Shown here piece by piece: positions 32,520-45,542 of a stretch of DNA of 64,000 nt; the first letter of the stretch is position 1, and every line of letters starts with the position of its first letter. The DNA comes from Ceratotherium simum simum. Its lineage: Eukaryota > Chordata > Mammalia > Perissodactyla > Rhinocerotidae. Under the pieces are notes generated by a model. The model made no database searches. It was given only the letters and a program-made list of their open reading frames with translations, and had not been told where the DNA came from. The stretch lies in NCBI RefSeq assembly GCF_000283155.1, contig NW_004454175.1, positions 3,032,536-3,096,535 of the forward strand, given 5' to 3'. Position numbers and translations under genes: made by a program.

Positions 32520-32855
32520 CATGGTTCTCTGTGTCCTTCAAGATCAAATGCCAACTGCTCATGATGTTATACAAGGTCCTTCACAATCCGCCTACTCCGC
32601 AGCATCCCTCAGGTGCCCTGGGGGCTTTGCACAAGTTCCTCTGTGCCCCTGGAGTCTCTAGCTAGGCCACTGTTTTTCCAGCTCCCTGTGCTTATCTCCA
32701 TCCCTCTGTGTCATAACTGTCTCTTTACTGATCTGTTTTCCTTCCCCACACTGGACTGTGAGCCCCTTGAGGGAAGGAATAGTGGTGGTTTCTTTAAAAC
32801 CAGTGCTTGGCACATAAGAGGTGCCCAATTAATGTTTGTGTCATGGGTGAATATA
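32520..32855 (+). repeat. L2 LINE 3' end, opposite orientation
   Basis: TTCAAGATCAAATGCCAACTG, ACAAGGTCCTTCACAATCCGC, GACTGTGAGCCCCTTGAGGG and AGTGCTTGGCACATAAGAGG are L2 in plus sense. It lies head-to-head with the minus-strand L2 just to its left. Confidence 0.92.
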
Positions 32856-35800
32856 TTCGTTAATAGGGTTTGGCTTTGCACTTCTAATTCTCCCAGGAAT
32901 AGCCCTAGAGAAAGCTTTCCCTTTGTAGGGACATGCATGGATAAGGGCAGTGGTGGCATTTAACTTTAGAGTATAGGCATTGCCACCTCAGGGAGTTTTT
33001 AGAGTAAGGCAGGGTTTAAACAAAGAAACAAAAAGAAAAAAAAAATAAAAGTAGAGGGGAAAGGAGTGAAGAGTGGTTAAAAGTTACAAGTAAAAATAAA
33101 AAGAGTTAGTCTTTACAGAGTGCGTACTCTGAGCCATACCCTCTGCTAGTCTCTTAGCTATGGAATCAGAGATGAGACTGGAGACTTGTGGGGCCCTGTG
33201 AAGGCCAGTTGAGTGTGCTTTTGAAAGGGTAAGCTTCCAAAAACTCACCTATCCTCCTGCACAGGCAGACGTAACAAACATGGTGAAACGGCATTTGAGA
33301 AAGAATGTGGAAAACAGAGCAAAGGGGTGAAGGTCCCTTGCCTGTGCCCCATGTGTCACGATATGCAAGTACCACAAAGACACATGTTCTTCTTGGCATC
33401 CCAGCAGCATTTAGAACTGACATCACCGCTGGGTGCCCTGACTGGAACTCGCTTGCTAGTGTTCACCTTGCTGATTTCATCTCTGCATCAAACACTTCCT
33501 CTGCGTGCCCAGCTTTTGTTCTAGCTGCTGCAACTGTAATTAGCTTGATGCTGACCGAATTTGACAGTGGCTCACCTCAGCTACACCACAGACCTCTTGC
33601 TTCCTGCTCCGAGGACCCTCTGATATTAAGGATGAGGCAGATGCCTGTGGAAGCCCACTCACATATGCAACCTGGAAGTGTGGAAGGGAAGGCCTCACAG
33701 GCCACCCTTGGTCAATGGGAGTGAGAGCTGGAAGAGAGAGGCTTTCCCTTCTGCTCCCCAGACAGATGATTCTGAGGTCCATTCTATACAGTTTCTCAGA
33801 AGGTCCTGGTTGGTTCGAGCTCCAGCCACCCACAGCGTTGCCCAACTTGATCGACACACCCTTCTCTCGGCTTTCTCACAGTGTCTCTCTCCTGTTGCCT
33901 GGGTTCGCTTCTCCACCAGTTGAAACTCACGGTCTTAGACTCTGCTTGGAAGTGGCAGTTTGGGGTAAAGGGTTGAGGGGGGATCCTGGCTCAGAAACCC
34001 ATGCTCAGCACCATTAATTTATGTGGACATTAGGGCTCCATCTTGGAGCCAGATGACACATCTGCAGACAAAATTCAGAAAATGAGCAGTGCAGCAGAAG
34101 CAAAATCATCAGAATGTCTGGTCAAACACCTTCTGTAAAAGGATTTGTTTTCACTAGATATTCTAAAAGTTACCTTTCAGTGTCAATAGGTCAGTCCATT
34201 TCTCTTTTCCATAGTGTGTACACAGGCCCCACTGAGACCACCTTTTTCAGAAACAAATGACCTCAAGCTGAGGATCCTTGTAAGGTGATCAGCTGCCTTA
34301 TCACCTGATAAATGGCCTTTCACATAAAGATATCATGGATTCTGCTGCCAAGAATATTTTAAAAGAGAAATACTTCTCTCTGTGAAATATCCTGTGAAGG
34401 CAGTTATCACAATTTTGCCATGAGCAGTCATAGCAAACAGTTGTTTCGGAGTTGATGCAGCATTATTTTGTCAAGTCTTTCATTTATTAATTATTCAAAT
34501 GAGTAGAATTCCAGTAATGTTAGTATTGTGTTTCTAAAATGCAATATTTTCCCATAGAAATTTTCCTAGGGATCAGGAATCAGGGAAACATCTTTTATTT
34601 TTATACAAGATGGGTTTGTGTAGACAAAAAGAGAAATAGATTCCAGAACTCATAAATATAAGGCTGCCTTATTATTTGAGTCCCTTCCATTACAAACTGT
34701 GCACAGGAGCAACAGTAATCATAACAGGAACATATTCACTAATGTTATTCATTTATTTATAAAATTAGCCCCCACTTAAAAATCTTTCCATACTTAATGC
34801 TCAACTTGCCAATTACTTTGACAAAATAATATAAATCTACTGCAAAGTGAAGTTGCAAATCTTGCAAAAGATGCAGGATTTTGTGAAGTTGATAAAAGCG
34901 ATGTTGACAATTGTTTGAATCACACACAAAGCTAATGACAGATGGGAATGAAAGAATTAGAACAATGAGCAATAAGTAAAAGAGAAAAAACCAAGGAGAA
35001 CGATGATGGAATAGTAATTCATTATAAATGTTTGAAAATCAAATGATTAAGAGGGCCCTTGAGAAAATGATGAAGTCCTAAAATACTTCACCATTTTTAT
35101 TAGAGTGAGGGATATCACAATGTGGTATTATACTATCATAACATTTGGTAGAAAAATTATGTGAAGAAAAGCTCTTATTTGTTTCATTCTTGGTTCTAAA
35201 AAGTAATTTATAGTTTCAGTTATAACCCCAAATTTAAAATATGATAAAGTAAACCACTTTTAATAATTTTTAGTTTTGTTTTTCAAAGTGAAGTCTCATT
35301 CAAAGCTTATCCTGAGCCTCGGACTATTTGCTCTGAATTTTTAGTTTTTGCTTTAAGGGGATTCACTTGCAGAAGCTTTTCCCCGTTATGAATTATTCTG
35401 TATGTTAAATCATAGACTCATGGATCAGGTGTTTTGGAACTTGGAAAGCATTTTTGAGACACCATCGGCCTTTGTATTCTCACTTTGCAGTTGAACATCT
35501 AGGAATTTGGATGACACAGCTGATTGTTAGGGACGCGGCAGGTAGAGAGGAAGAGACAAGGCTGTAAGACTCATGACACCCAACAAGGTTCTCTCTACAT
35601 GGTGCTTCTGCATCTTTGCCCAAATCACAAAAGTCTTCTGCATCTGAGATGAATTATGCTCGACACCAGTCTATGAAGTTTTTGAAGATTATTGAGAAAA
35701 GGTGCCACCAAAAATTTAAATACAGTTGGTTCACTCTTAATTATTTGGGTCCCTGGATTAGAATGAAAGTGCGGATAATTGAAACAAAAACTTTGAATGC

Positions 35801-36719
35801 TTAGAAATATTTTAGCTCTGTTCTGTTTCATAATATATGACTTACTCTCAAAATTACATTATACTTGATTTTTACTCTGAAAGTTTTGAAATGGCTTTTG
35901 GCCAAAAGCATTAAAATTCTGACTTAATAATCTAAAACAGCAGATAGTTCAGAAAGCATTTATGTTTAGCTTTGTAAAACTTTACAGAATATTTCTGGTA
36001 GTAGATTCATCTTTCCTAAATATATTTTATTTATGAAAATGTTAAAATTAGTTTGTCTTTCTTGAATACAAGTCACTAATAGTGGGTTGGTAGAGGAAAT
36101 AAGTTTTGAATTAAAAATTTGTCTTAGATAATCCATGGAGCCAAGACTTTGCACATGGATGTTACAGAATTGTTTGTATTCCAAATTTCAAGCACATTTG
36201 TTATCCAGAAACTTTTCAGGTGCTTAGTAAAATAGTTTGAGGCTTTTCCAGATTTAGCATTTTTAAGGCATAAGAAAATACTCAAAATTTAGAGAGATAT
36301 TTTCAGACCATTAGAAATACTTATTATCAATAAGAAAAACAAACAGAAAAGAACTCATTTTGTTACTCATTTCATCATACTTGATTCTCTCCCCTCTTCC
36401 CTTCTTGAAATTACAGCTGGTAAACAGATGGCAGGCACAAAAACTGCACAAATAAGCAGACACACACACACATCCTCTTAATGGGGGGACCTGTTTGTTG
36501 GGGTGTCCAGTGAGGACTGGCTGAGCGGGCCGCAGTTGTCAGTTCTCAGTCAGAGATGTTGTGGAGAGGGAAGGGTTTTGGGATATATTAGCTTTGCATG
36601 TGTGTCTCACAGCAAAAGACCTTGGTAAGTCACACACCTAAGTCCCAACATAGTGGAGCCTTCTCTCCATTCCTATGTTCTTGAATTTTTCTTCAAGTCC
36701 CTGGGAGGCAGAAATGCTC
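32856..36719. other. Largely single-copy sequence
   Basis: An A-rich tract lies at about 33024-33050. The GC-richer part 33300-33980 has long open frames on both strands without domains or repeat signatures. 34340-36370 is AT-rich. A small hairpin GGCTCCA/TGGAGCC is at about 34030-34047, and a (CA)n run at about 36459-36473. No exon can be supported. Confidence 0.45.
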
Positions 36720-37205
36720 CTGAGGCATTTTGAGCAGGAGAGGGACATGATCAAATTTAAAAGACTGTTCCGGCTACAGTCAGGAGAATGGACTTTGCAA
36801 GGGTGGGGAGGGGGTGGAGAGAAATGGAGGGGGGAGTGGGGATGGAGAGGATGTAGAGAAACTAGTAGTTGGCTCTTGGAGTGGTTCAGATGAGAGTGAT
36901 AGAACCTGGGCTAGAGAAGAGCCCAGATTCCAGAAGAATGGAGTTGAATCCATAGGGCATGGTGATGAATTGGCAGTAGGAATGAGGGAGAGGAAGGTAT
37001 CAAGGAAAACTCCTAGGTTTCTGGCTGAACATCTGGTTGGTGGTGGAGCCATTTGCACAAATGGGCAAGTTGGAATAGGTGGAAATTTGTATGAGAAAAT
37101 TAAGAGGTCCATTTCGGCCGTCTAAGTGTGAGATACCAGTAGAACATTCAGGTAGAGATGTCAAATGGACCACACAGAGCTCAGAAGAGAGATATGGAGG
37201 GCTAG
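36720..37205 (-). repeat. L2 LINE internal fragment
   Basis: TTTTGAGCAGGAGAGGGACATG, AAGACTGTTCCGGCTACAG, GAAAACTCCTAGGTTTCTGG, GTGTGAGATACCAGTAGAACATTC and GTAGAGATGTCAAATGGACC follow L2 in reverse complement, further inside the element than usual. A G-rich stretch (36800-36850) is a local expansion. Open frames here are L2 shadows. Confidence 0.85.
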
Positions 37206-37209
37206 GGAC

Positions 37210-37400
37210 TAATATTTCAGGGCATTTTATGTTTTTCAAAGCACCTATACAAATTTTGTCTCATTTAATCACATAAAAATCCCTTTATGAACTTGGCAGA
37301 GCAGGTATTGTTATCGTTTATTTCATAAGTGGGAGAATTGAAACAAAAAGATGTTCAGAGACTTAGCCAAGTTCCTGTCCCCAAATTCCAAGGGCATCCT
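37210..37400 (-). repeat. MIR SINE
   Basis: TTTTTCAAAGCACCTATACAA, ATTTTGTCTCATTTAATCAC, AGTGGGAGAATTGAAAC and GACTTAGCCAAGTTCCTG resemble reverse-complement MIR, moderately decayed. Confidence 0.72.
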
Positions 37401-40400
37401 AGGGAAGATGGTCATTTGATCCTGTTCTTCCATCTCAAAGTCTTACTGAGTGTTTTAGTCTGACTTAAGGCCTGTTTTCTACAGGTGAGGCAAGAAGCAG
37501 CCTTTTTTCCCCTTTACAGAGAATCCCAGGCTCCACAAGTATTGATAAGGCAAAAGTCAAATTTATTGCTGTCTCTTGTCTTGAGGTCCAGTGAAAAAAG
37601 AAAGAAAATGATCTTTAGCTCAAAAGGGGAGTTCAGGTCCATAGTTCCCATCAATCCAGACAAAGTGGACACGGCAGAAAGGGTGGGAGATGTACATCCT
37701 GTGGGCTCTGAAGAAAACTGGTCCTTCTGTGTCTGGTCAGTGGAGGGACAGCTCTACCCTCCATCGGGTAGAGCAAGGACAACAGCAGACCCGTCGACTA
37801 GGAGCCTGTGCTGTTGCTTTCGGCAGTCCTAGACAGATGGTGCTCAGGCTCTCCCTCTCACAGGGTAGCTGGGTGTGGTTCTGACTTACTGAGAGTGTCT
37901 GGGCATCCAGGAACTCAGCTATCTAGGCATAAAACTCATCAGCTCTTTTAAAACACCTAGCTAACAGCCAGTCATATTTCCAACCTCTTTGGTGCCTATA
38001 AGACACCTCTGTTGTAATCAAGGTGCAATAGCTTAAATTTTTGAGAGACAGTCTGGTGGCCAAAGAAAGAGTTTTGTAAAAGTGTTGTTTGCTAAGTGAA
38101 CCGCATCCTCCAGGGAGGTGCGTGTCTCAGAAACCAGTACTAAGACTTCAGCTTCCTTTGCCTCTTCTCGATACCAAAGCCCCTCTAGCTTTGCAAATTT
38201 TTCTCTGTGCATATTTGAACGCTCCCTCCTCCTCTCAGCTCCAACATACCTTTTTCTCCTTTTATTAACTTGACATTAAACATGTCTCCCCTCAGCTGCT
38301 ACACACACTCTCTTTTCAGTAGGAGAAGGTGAATGTGGCTGCACTTTGGGTTCATTTAACATCTTGAACTATTTTTCAGATGTTGTGGGTAAAGCCAAAC
38401 CCTAAATAACTGTAGCTGAACACTTGCCCTTTAATTTCTAGCCTCATATGTATTTAGAGGGAAATATATTGCACGTGTTTCTGATTTCATTTATCCTTAA
38501 TTCCTCAAGAGGTTATTTTCTGAGATGTGGTTGAGGTTCCAGAAGCTTCTTGAACCTTTTTTTCCCTCACTCAGTCAAACCCATCTTTAGAAGGTGACTT
38601 TGAACCAAGGGTCAGTAACTTAGTTATTGAAGTTTTCTTTTGAAATATGTCTACTTCAGAAATTATGGCCCAAAACGTGTCCACAGTTCTCTTCCAATCT
38701 CCGATTTTCTTTGGTCTACATATTTAGGGGGTTTAAAACTGCACACACATGCAAGATTTTCTTTTGACTTAATCTTTCTGATTTCAATCACCCAACAAAG
38801 ATTTACTTAGTATCTCTTGTAGGTCCAGTGCTGATATAGGTCCTTGAGGGATGTGGAATAGGATAAAATTAATTTTGAACAAGATGTCTTCCCAATGCCT
38901 GGACAGTCAAGAGAGGGTGTCCATGGCTACCAAGCAGGTGTGAGGACAAGAGGACAAGTTAGAGGTCCTGAGACCATGTGTGCTCCCAGGAGGCTCAGAG
39001 AGAGAGGAGAAGGATAAGGGGAGAGACTAGGGGCACCAAGGTTAGGAAGGAACATCAGAGATGAAACTTAGGAGAGTGCATCTGTGCTGGGGGGTGAGAG
39101 CAGGAGGCCTGGCACCCTGCTTCTGAGCGTCTGTCTTTTGAGGTTACAGATTATTATGGCAACAGGAAGCGTCCACCGATGGAAGTCATTTTTCGCCTAG
39201 CAGTTTATTCTCTTACCAAAGGAAAAAGCAGGTGGAGAACTTACTCAGAACTCACATCCTCACAGGTCACTTGGGACCTGGGACACGCCCTGTGAAAAAG
39301 CTACAGGAACTAGTTTTTTCTTCCAAAAAGATTTGTCTAAAAGAATAAACAAACTCAAGCAATAGCACTAGATCCACGAATGACCCAAACACCAGCTATT
39401 TCAAATGCACAAACACTTCAGAAGCCTGGGGAAATGAGGAAATTCCAGGGAAAGAAAAGGAGAAGCACTTGAAAATAGGTGGGGTTCATTTCCTCCATCG
39501 ATGGAATTTTCTCCAACCCTTGCCTCCAGGCTCAGTGTTTCTGGTATTAATAATTCACAGGAAAAGGTAATGAAGTAACCCCGGCCTGGTCAGGAACGCA
39601 GGTGATTTAGAGCCTGAGTGAAGGGCGGACCTTACAGGGAGTTTTCGCCCTGGCCCTGCTATGCATCCCCCTACCACACTCTCTTGGGTTTGTTCTAATC
39701 GACTCAAGTGTGGTTTCACTGATGATACAGAATATATTAGTGTTTGGCAAAAGAATTACCAACTCAAGCTTGGGACAGCTGACTATAAGTCAATTCCACT
39801 TCCACAGCCCATTTCTGTTGAGATGGGCATGATTATCTGAATGCAGCTCTCGGATCATGTATGCAATTAGCAGAATTACAGGAAGATTTAATGACTCAGG
39901 ATTCAGTTGTTTCATTTTTAGTATAACTGCAGTTTCCAATGAATCACTCTAACACACCCTACCTTGAAGGAAGCAGTGCACCTGAGACCTGTTTTTGTGG
40001 CCACAATTCAGGGACTCGAGGGCCAGAGATGGTGCCATCCTATAGAAGGTGACTCAGGAGCCGATGAAAGTGACCACTGCAGCAGTGCTATTCTGACCCA
40101 GAATTTCCCCAGAAAGGTGAGCATGGACTTAGCACCATTATTAAAGGTCCGTATTGCTCAGTCCTTATCCTGGTCCAGTATGGTAGAAAGAAGGGAACCA
40201 AGACCAGGCCACCTGTCCAAACCAAGAAAGTAAGTTCACAGCCAGAAGAGATGAACTCTCTCAGCCCTCTGTGTCTGGCTTGCTGGTTATTTCACTGCCT
40301 CAGCCTCTCCTTTCGGCTCCTGATGTTCATAGAGAAACCCACTGGCGTTCCTCTGCAGTTAACAGAGCCATCTTAGTAGAGGGTGGCTGCTGGCCCCATA

Positions 40401-43400
40401 TCCCCCCACTGCCAGCCTCCCTGTGGAAGCAAATAGAGACGCTCCCCCTCCCTTCTTCCCTCCTCCCGAGCCCCTCTGCTGTGCAGTGGCTGTAGCTGAC
40501 TCTGCTGGCCCCGCTGGGGCCTCTGCATAATGTTACTTGACTTATACATATTTTATTATGTTTGGCTGTTGGTGATATTTAGATGAAGATTATTTCCAGA
40601 TTATAATAAAGGCTGCCCTCTATTAAAGGAGTGCAGTTAGATCACTGACCATATTAAAATCCTCAAAACTGGGGACCATATATCAAAGATTTGAGGAAGC
40701 AGGGGTTTCAAAGGTGGGGGTGTGTGTGACATGGAGAACCCAACAACCCACATGTAGCGTTCTTGGCTTAAAGGAACTGCTGAACCTTGGAAAAGATTTA
40801 TACCACATTTATTATGATGCTGCAACATCACCAAGGATATAAACCAGTCATTGGCACTCTTTCAAAGAACGCATCATTGTAACTGGTTATAACAATACTG
40901 CTGTGATATGTGCTCATAATATTTATAAAGGCTAAGCTATGAAAACAGTACATGCCAACTGTCAGCAGTGCTGTATCATTTTGAAAAAGAGAATGTACAC
41001 GACATAATGGTTTAAATGAACTCTGTAAAAATGTGCTGCTCTGCTGAAGCCACTTGGCCATCTGGTCCTCCAGTGTCCCGCGCTGCTTTCCAGGATTTGC
41101 CGGCGCTTGGCCTCTGGGAGCTCTCTCCCCTTCCTGTAGCTCCATTTGCTATTTTCAGAAATTTCTGTGCTGTTCTTAGCAACCTCACCTGATCGTGTTT
41201 CTGGTTGCTTAGAGCCTAGCAGAGGGCTTTGCTTAGAATGCTTGCAATCAATGTATGTGGGCTGATTTGATTTTTATACAAATGTGGGATACTTGTTGGC
41301 CAGTCAGAGGGTGGGGCAAATGGTTTTGCTTCCTTGTGGAAAGAAAAGTGATTGATGCCATGTTGAAGGGGTGATCCTGTGGTCTGGCTGATGATTTGGC
41401 TCCTGACTTTGTGCCTGCTCTGTGAAGATGCTCACAGAGCTTTTCAGAAGCCAGCGTGATGTGATGAACCACCAATTTCCCATTGAGTCTGCTGCTGGAC
41501 AGTTGAAACCACAGCAGCGACCGTGGGAGCAAGGAAGAGAGAAGGAACATTTAACAGCCAACCCAGAACTAAGTATGGGGGATTGACTTCTGAGGGGTGG
41601 GCAAGGTGCTTAGTCCATAAATTATCCTATCTAGTAAAAAGCCAAGCTAGTTGGTAAAATCCCTCCCATCACTGCAGGACGGAGGGAAGGGACAAGGGAG
41701 GGGACAGAGAGAGAAGAGAGAGTGACTGCTCTGTAAAGTATGAACTCTGAACAGGTGGACAGAGACAGAACTTTTTGTAATTAGTGGATCAGCAATGAAA
41801 CTCGGAAGGGAACTATCCCCTAATCCCCACAGAAGAAGATGGACAAGACAGACACATTTCCTTTGACTAGTCTGTGCTAAAGGCTCCAAACAGATATGGA
41901 GGTAGGTAAGAGCCAAACCATGGGGAGAATCTAGCTGAGTATTATTTGAAGCTTTATATTCATTTATGAACACATGGCATGTACATGTAAATTATTTATT
42001 TAACGAGCTTTATGATGTTTATTCCATAGTGCAGGTTTATTTGTCTCAACTAATCCTTTATTCTTTTTGCTGTCCATAAAAGTCTTGAGTTAGAAACAAC
42101 TTTTGGTATTTTGAAGAAGTGATACTTAAAAGATGTGAAGTTAATCAAGATTTACAGTGAAAATACTTTGCCCAGCTTTATAAACTGCTCTTATGAAATG
42201 ATGACTGACAGACCCATTCCTGCTTTATGGAGCCTCTGGCCTTAGGTGCACCGGTCACACACATGAGATGCAATTGTACCCAGACTGGGCAGTAAGGAAA
42301 GGGAATGGAGGAAGGGGAAAGAACTAAAGAGTGGGGCCAGGGGGCCAGGCCAGCAGGGTGGGGCTCTGGTCAGCACAAGAACATGAGGGAGTGGGAGGGA
42401 AACCACAGTAGGGAAGTGGCCAACCTAGGGGATCAGAGGGCTCAGAGAACACATTTCACAGGCTTGTTCTGGAAGGTTTAGCTATGGTGATAGCTCTGCT
42501 GGCTTCTGGCTGATCAGAAGGCAATGACCTGGTGACCCCTAGTTTCAGGAAGGTATCATTCCACTACAGAATTCCTACAGCAATTCTCACTCTTGCCAGA
42601 GGCCTCAGCAGGGAAGGAAGCTGGGCTCCATGCTTTGAGAACTCTGCAAGTTAAGACGTTGTCTGGGAATGTCCACATCCTTCTGGAGAAAGAAGGGCCC
42701 TGTTTCTCATGAGGCAATCATTCCTGGAAGCTGACTTGCTTTATTCATGCTCTATCAATCTGCCACCTTTTAGGACAACTAAATCTAGTCCAAACATTTT
42801 TATAATGCTATTTGATAGTTTGAAACCAAGTCATATTTTATCAGACCCACATTGTCATAGTTCCAACAGAGAGGCTAAAGAGCTGCCCTCTAAACACGAA
42901 GTTTAAAAAAACCTGTGTTCCTCATTAGCCACAGACTTTAAATTTCACTGTTGGAAACTTCTCAGCTTAGAAAAATGTTAGGTGAAACAGCCTTAATCAC
43001 GGACATTCTCACAACTGTTAAAATTTGACGTGCATGCTGAGAAATGTTCTTGCTGCAAAGTTGGATTTGTGTCTCTTGTTGTCTTCAAACCCCAAAACTT
43101 ACACAATGAGAAGAGGACAAAGTGTGAACAAAAGAATTAGATGCTCTGAAAAATCAGCTACATCCTGCTGGGGTTTGGTACCAAAAGCCCAAGGATTCTG
43201 AAGTCTGGGTAATGAGCCTTTCCTGAGTGGAGGAAAATGGTTTCCTCCTGAACAGCAAGGCATCTGGCCCATAGGTCTCCCTGGTTGATTTCCGTGCTGG
43301 GTTTCAAGGTGACATTGCCTTCTCACTAAGGAGCATTAACTATTTTAGATATGCCCTCATGGAACAGTAAATTATCAACATTAGAAATGGAAACATTGGA

Positions 43401-44396
43401 AATGGAGACTCAGCTTGAGAAAATGCTATGCTACTTCATTCTCTCCTTTTGAAAATTTGTATTTCATGTTCTTCATTCCATGATCACATTATACATTTAA
43501 ATAAGGAACATTCCTCTGCAAATTCCTGAACAGACATAGCTTTTCTTCTAATTTGGGAGTTGGAAGATACTTTGATCCAATCCCTCAATTTCACGACTGA
43601 AGAAAAGAGGACCAGGAAAAGATCAAGTGTCTCAGCCATGCTCATATGAAAGAATTGGTTTATTTTAGGAGTTAATGGGCTCAACTCCCAGAATGAAATG
43701 AGCTAACCAAGCCCCTACTCTGTTTCCTGTTGTACCCTGAGTGGAGTTTAAAATTCAAAGCTAGTGTTGAAACCTGTGGCCAATTTCTACTGCTCCTCTC
43801 CCACTTCCAGACTAAGGGAAGTAGGTCTGAAAACGTTCCTAGTGACTTTCATTCTCAGGATCGCATTTTCTTTCCTTCTTGGTGGCATCAACAAATGGGT
43901 CACTCTGTCCAGAACTGCCCCCCACTGCAGACAGCCGCAGGCTTTACAAGTCTATAGGCATACGAGGCAGGCCCACTGGCTGAAACGGAGCACAAGAGTG
44001 ACGAGAGGAGAAAGTGGCCATGGTCCCAGGAACTTGCTCAGAGTTGCTAGCTGGAAAAGAACTTCGTGTTCTTATCACTCTTCCCTGGGCCTTAGATCAC
44101 AGAATCTCTTCTGGCATAGCGTCACACTCCACAGATAAGCTGTAGCGACTTGCTGAGGGAAGTTTTGGCCCCTTTCTCTGGTAAGGAGGATCCCTGAGAA
44201 GATGAGGGCATCCATTGTCATGTTAGTTATACCTATGGAACCCATTCTGTCTTGTACTGAAATGTGTGGTTCCCTCTTCTGTCTCCTCTACCTGTCCACA
44301 AGCACCTAACGGCAGGCAGGGTCCCTCCTGAAGGACATGTGCCTCTCCCAGGGGACAGCATTTGGCTTTGCACTCCAGAACTTGTAGGGTGAGCTG
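37401..44396. other. Mostly single-copy sequence, 7 kb
   Basis: Weak L2/MIR tail on the minus strand at 38785-38870 (AACAAAGATTTACTTAGTATC). An A/T-rich, possibly conserved stretch lies at 40520-40640. Open frames at 37485-37832, 41647-41973 and 43764-44138 have no domains that I accept. No RNA gene or bounded exon was found. Confidence 0.45.
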
Positions 44397-44980
44397 CTCT
44401 CTCTCTCTCTGTCTCTCACTGCTCCCCTCCCTTCTTATTTCCCCCTCAAGCTCGCTCTCTCCACAGCCTTTGTTTTGGTTTTTCCCGCCCGCGCCGTCTG
44501 CACCCCCGTGTGTCTCTGTCCCCATCCCCTCGGCGCGCGGGGGGCATCAGGCGCCGCCGTGACCTGGCGGGACCGCGCCGGCTTTTCCGTGGAAGGCTGG
44601 AGACGGGGGATGAGACCCAGGCGAACAGCCCCAGAGTGCGAATACCCGCCCGAAAGACCGAGTTTCATTCAGATTGCCACAGAGGCCGGGTATTCCCACT
44701 GCCAACGGGCTAGATGACCCGCCCGCCCTCTCCAGCAGCTGCCCGCGCTCCCCGGCTCGGCCACCCGAACAAAGACCGGCCGGGGCGGGGCTCTCCCGGC
44801 GGCGCGCTCCCCCTAGCGGGCGCTCCTCACCCTGCAACCCGGCGGGCGGCCGGCCCTCCCGAGCTGTCTCTGCAGCCCCCAAGAGCGCGGGTTTGTGATC
44901 CTGGGGCCAGTCACGTGGCCGCTACTGCGTTTCCTCTCTGGCCTTCTCAGAAGGCGCCGATTTTGACGTCCTTGTAATCC
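44397..44980. promoter_or_regulatory. CpG island, candidate promoter
   Basis: By hand count about 54 CpGs lie in the 486 bases 44485-44970, against a near absence in the flanking kilobases, with high GC. Visible sites include a GC box (CGGGGCGGGG, 44781-44790), an E-box CACGTG (44912-44917), and a CRE-like TGACGTC (44964-44970). A CTCTCTCTCT run marks the left edge. There is no TATA box at a useful place. Direction is unclear: a fair splice donor reads AGG/GTGAGG on the minus strand at 44830 and AGG/GTGAGA on the plus strand near 45064. Islands of this kind usually mark promoters. No coding first exon is recognisable, so any transcript may start with an untranslated exon or be noncoding. Confidence 0.75.
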
Positions 44981-45399
44981 AGTCAGAAAAGAAGCCATTC
45001 ACAGGCCCAGATATTTTCCTCAGTGAAACAAAGAACCAAGTGATTCTTCCCTCCACTTAGAGGGTGAGAAGGGGTTCAGAGTTCACACTTCCGTCCTTGG
45101 GTTTGGACGCTAATGATGGAGGGGTACTTTGTCAATTATTTGCTCCAGCTCGAAGCAGGGAATCAAAGAAAAACACTTGAAGTAAAATTTTCTGGAGGTG
45201 TGTAAGAATTTAGTGGATTTGGGGACATATCCCAGTTGTCAGAGGGAACTGTGATAGCCACACACACAAAATGAACCCAAGAGGTCATAATGAAACAAGC
45301 TCTATACCATCCAATAGCCCGCATGAAAATGCTGACTGCTTTTATCAATGCAAATGTGGAGTCTTCCCATGATTGGCAAAGGGATGGCTCAGGGATGAT
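44981..45399. other. CpG-island shore, single-copy
   Basis: Composition drops back to the genomic norm. No repeat or exon recognised. Confidence 0.45.
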
Positions 45400-45495
45400 T
45401 CAGAAATTGGCCTGAGCCAAAATGCGGGTGTCAGTCTCCGGGGATATCTGATGCGCCCCGAGTAACCACAGGCAGAGGAAGAACAGAACCTTCAT
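45400..45495 (-). CDS. Signal-peptide-like small ORF, doubtful
   Basis: An internal ATG of a longer minus-strand frame starts a 31-residue peptide whose first 15 residues, MKVLFFLCLWLLGAH, have the build of a secretory signal: a lysine, a strongly hydrophobic core, then small and polar residues. The start context (CTCAGATGA) is weak, no good splice donor follows before the stop, and I recognise no family. Chance is the more likely explanation. I list it because it lies within 1 kb of the CpG island. Confidence 0.12.
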   Translation of the reverse strand: MKVLFFLCLWLLGAHQISPETDTRILAQANF

Positions 45496-45542
45496 CTGAG
45501 GGGTTCTGGCTTGTGAAAATGACGCAACTTGTTTGGGGGGGT

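Noticed and set aside
37485..37884. Frame with WSFCVWSVEGQLYPPS and, in the next frame, CAVAFG, slightly reminiscent of a Tudor domain (SMN-like) pseudogene
   Set aside because: Only a handful of residues agree, a frame change is needed, and neither upstream nor downstream parts of such a gene can be recognised. Chance resemblance is more likely.
44435..44882. Arginine/proline-rich frames on both strands in the CpG island
   Set aside because: Expected from high GC composition; no domain or initiator context stands out.
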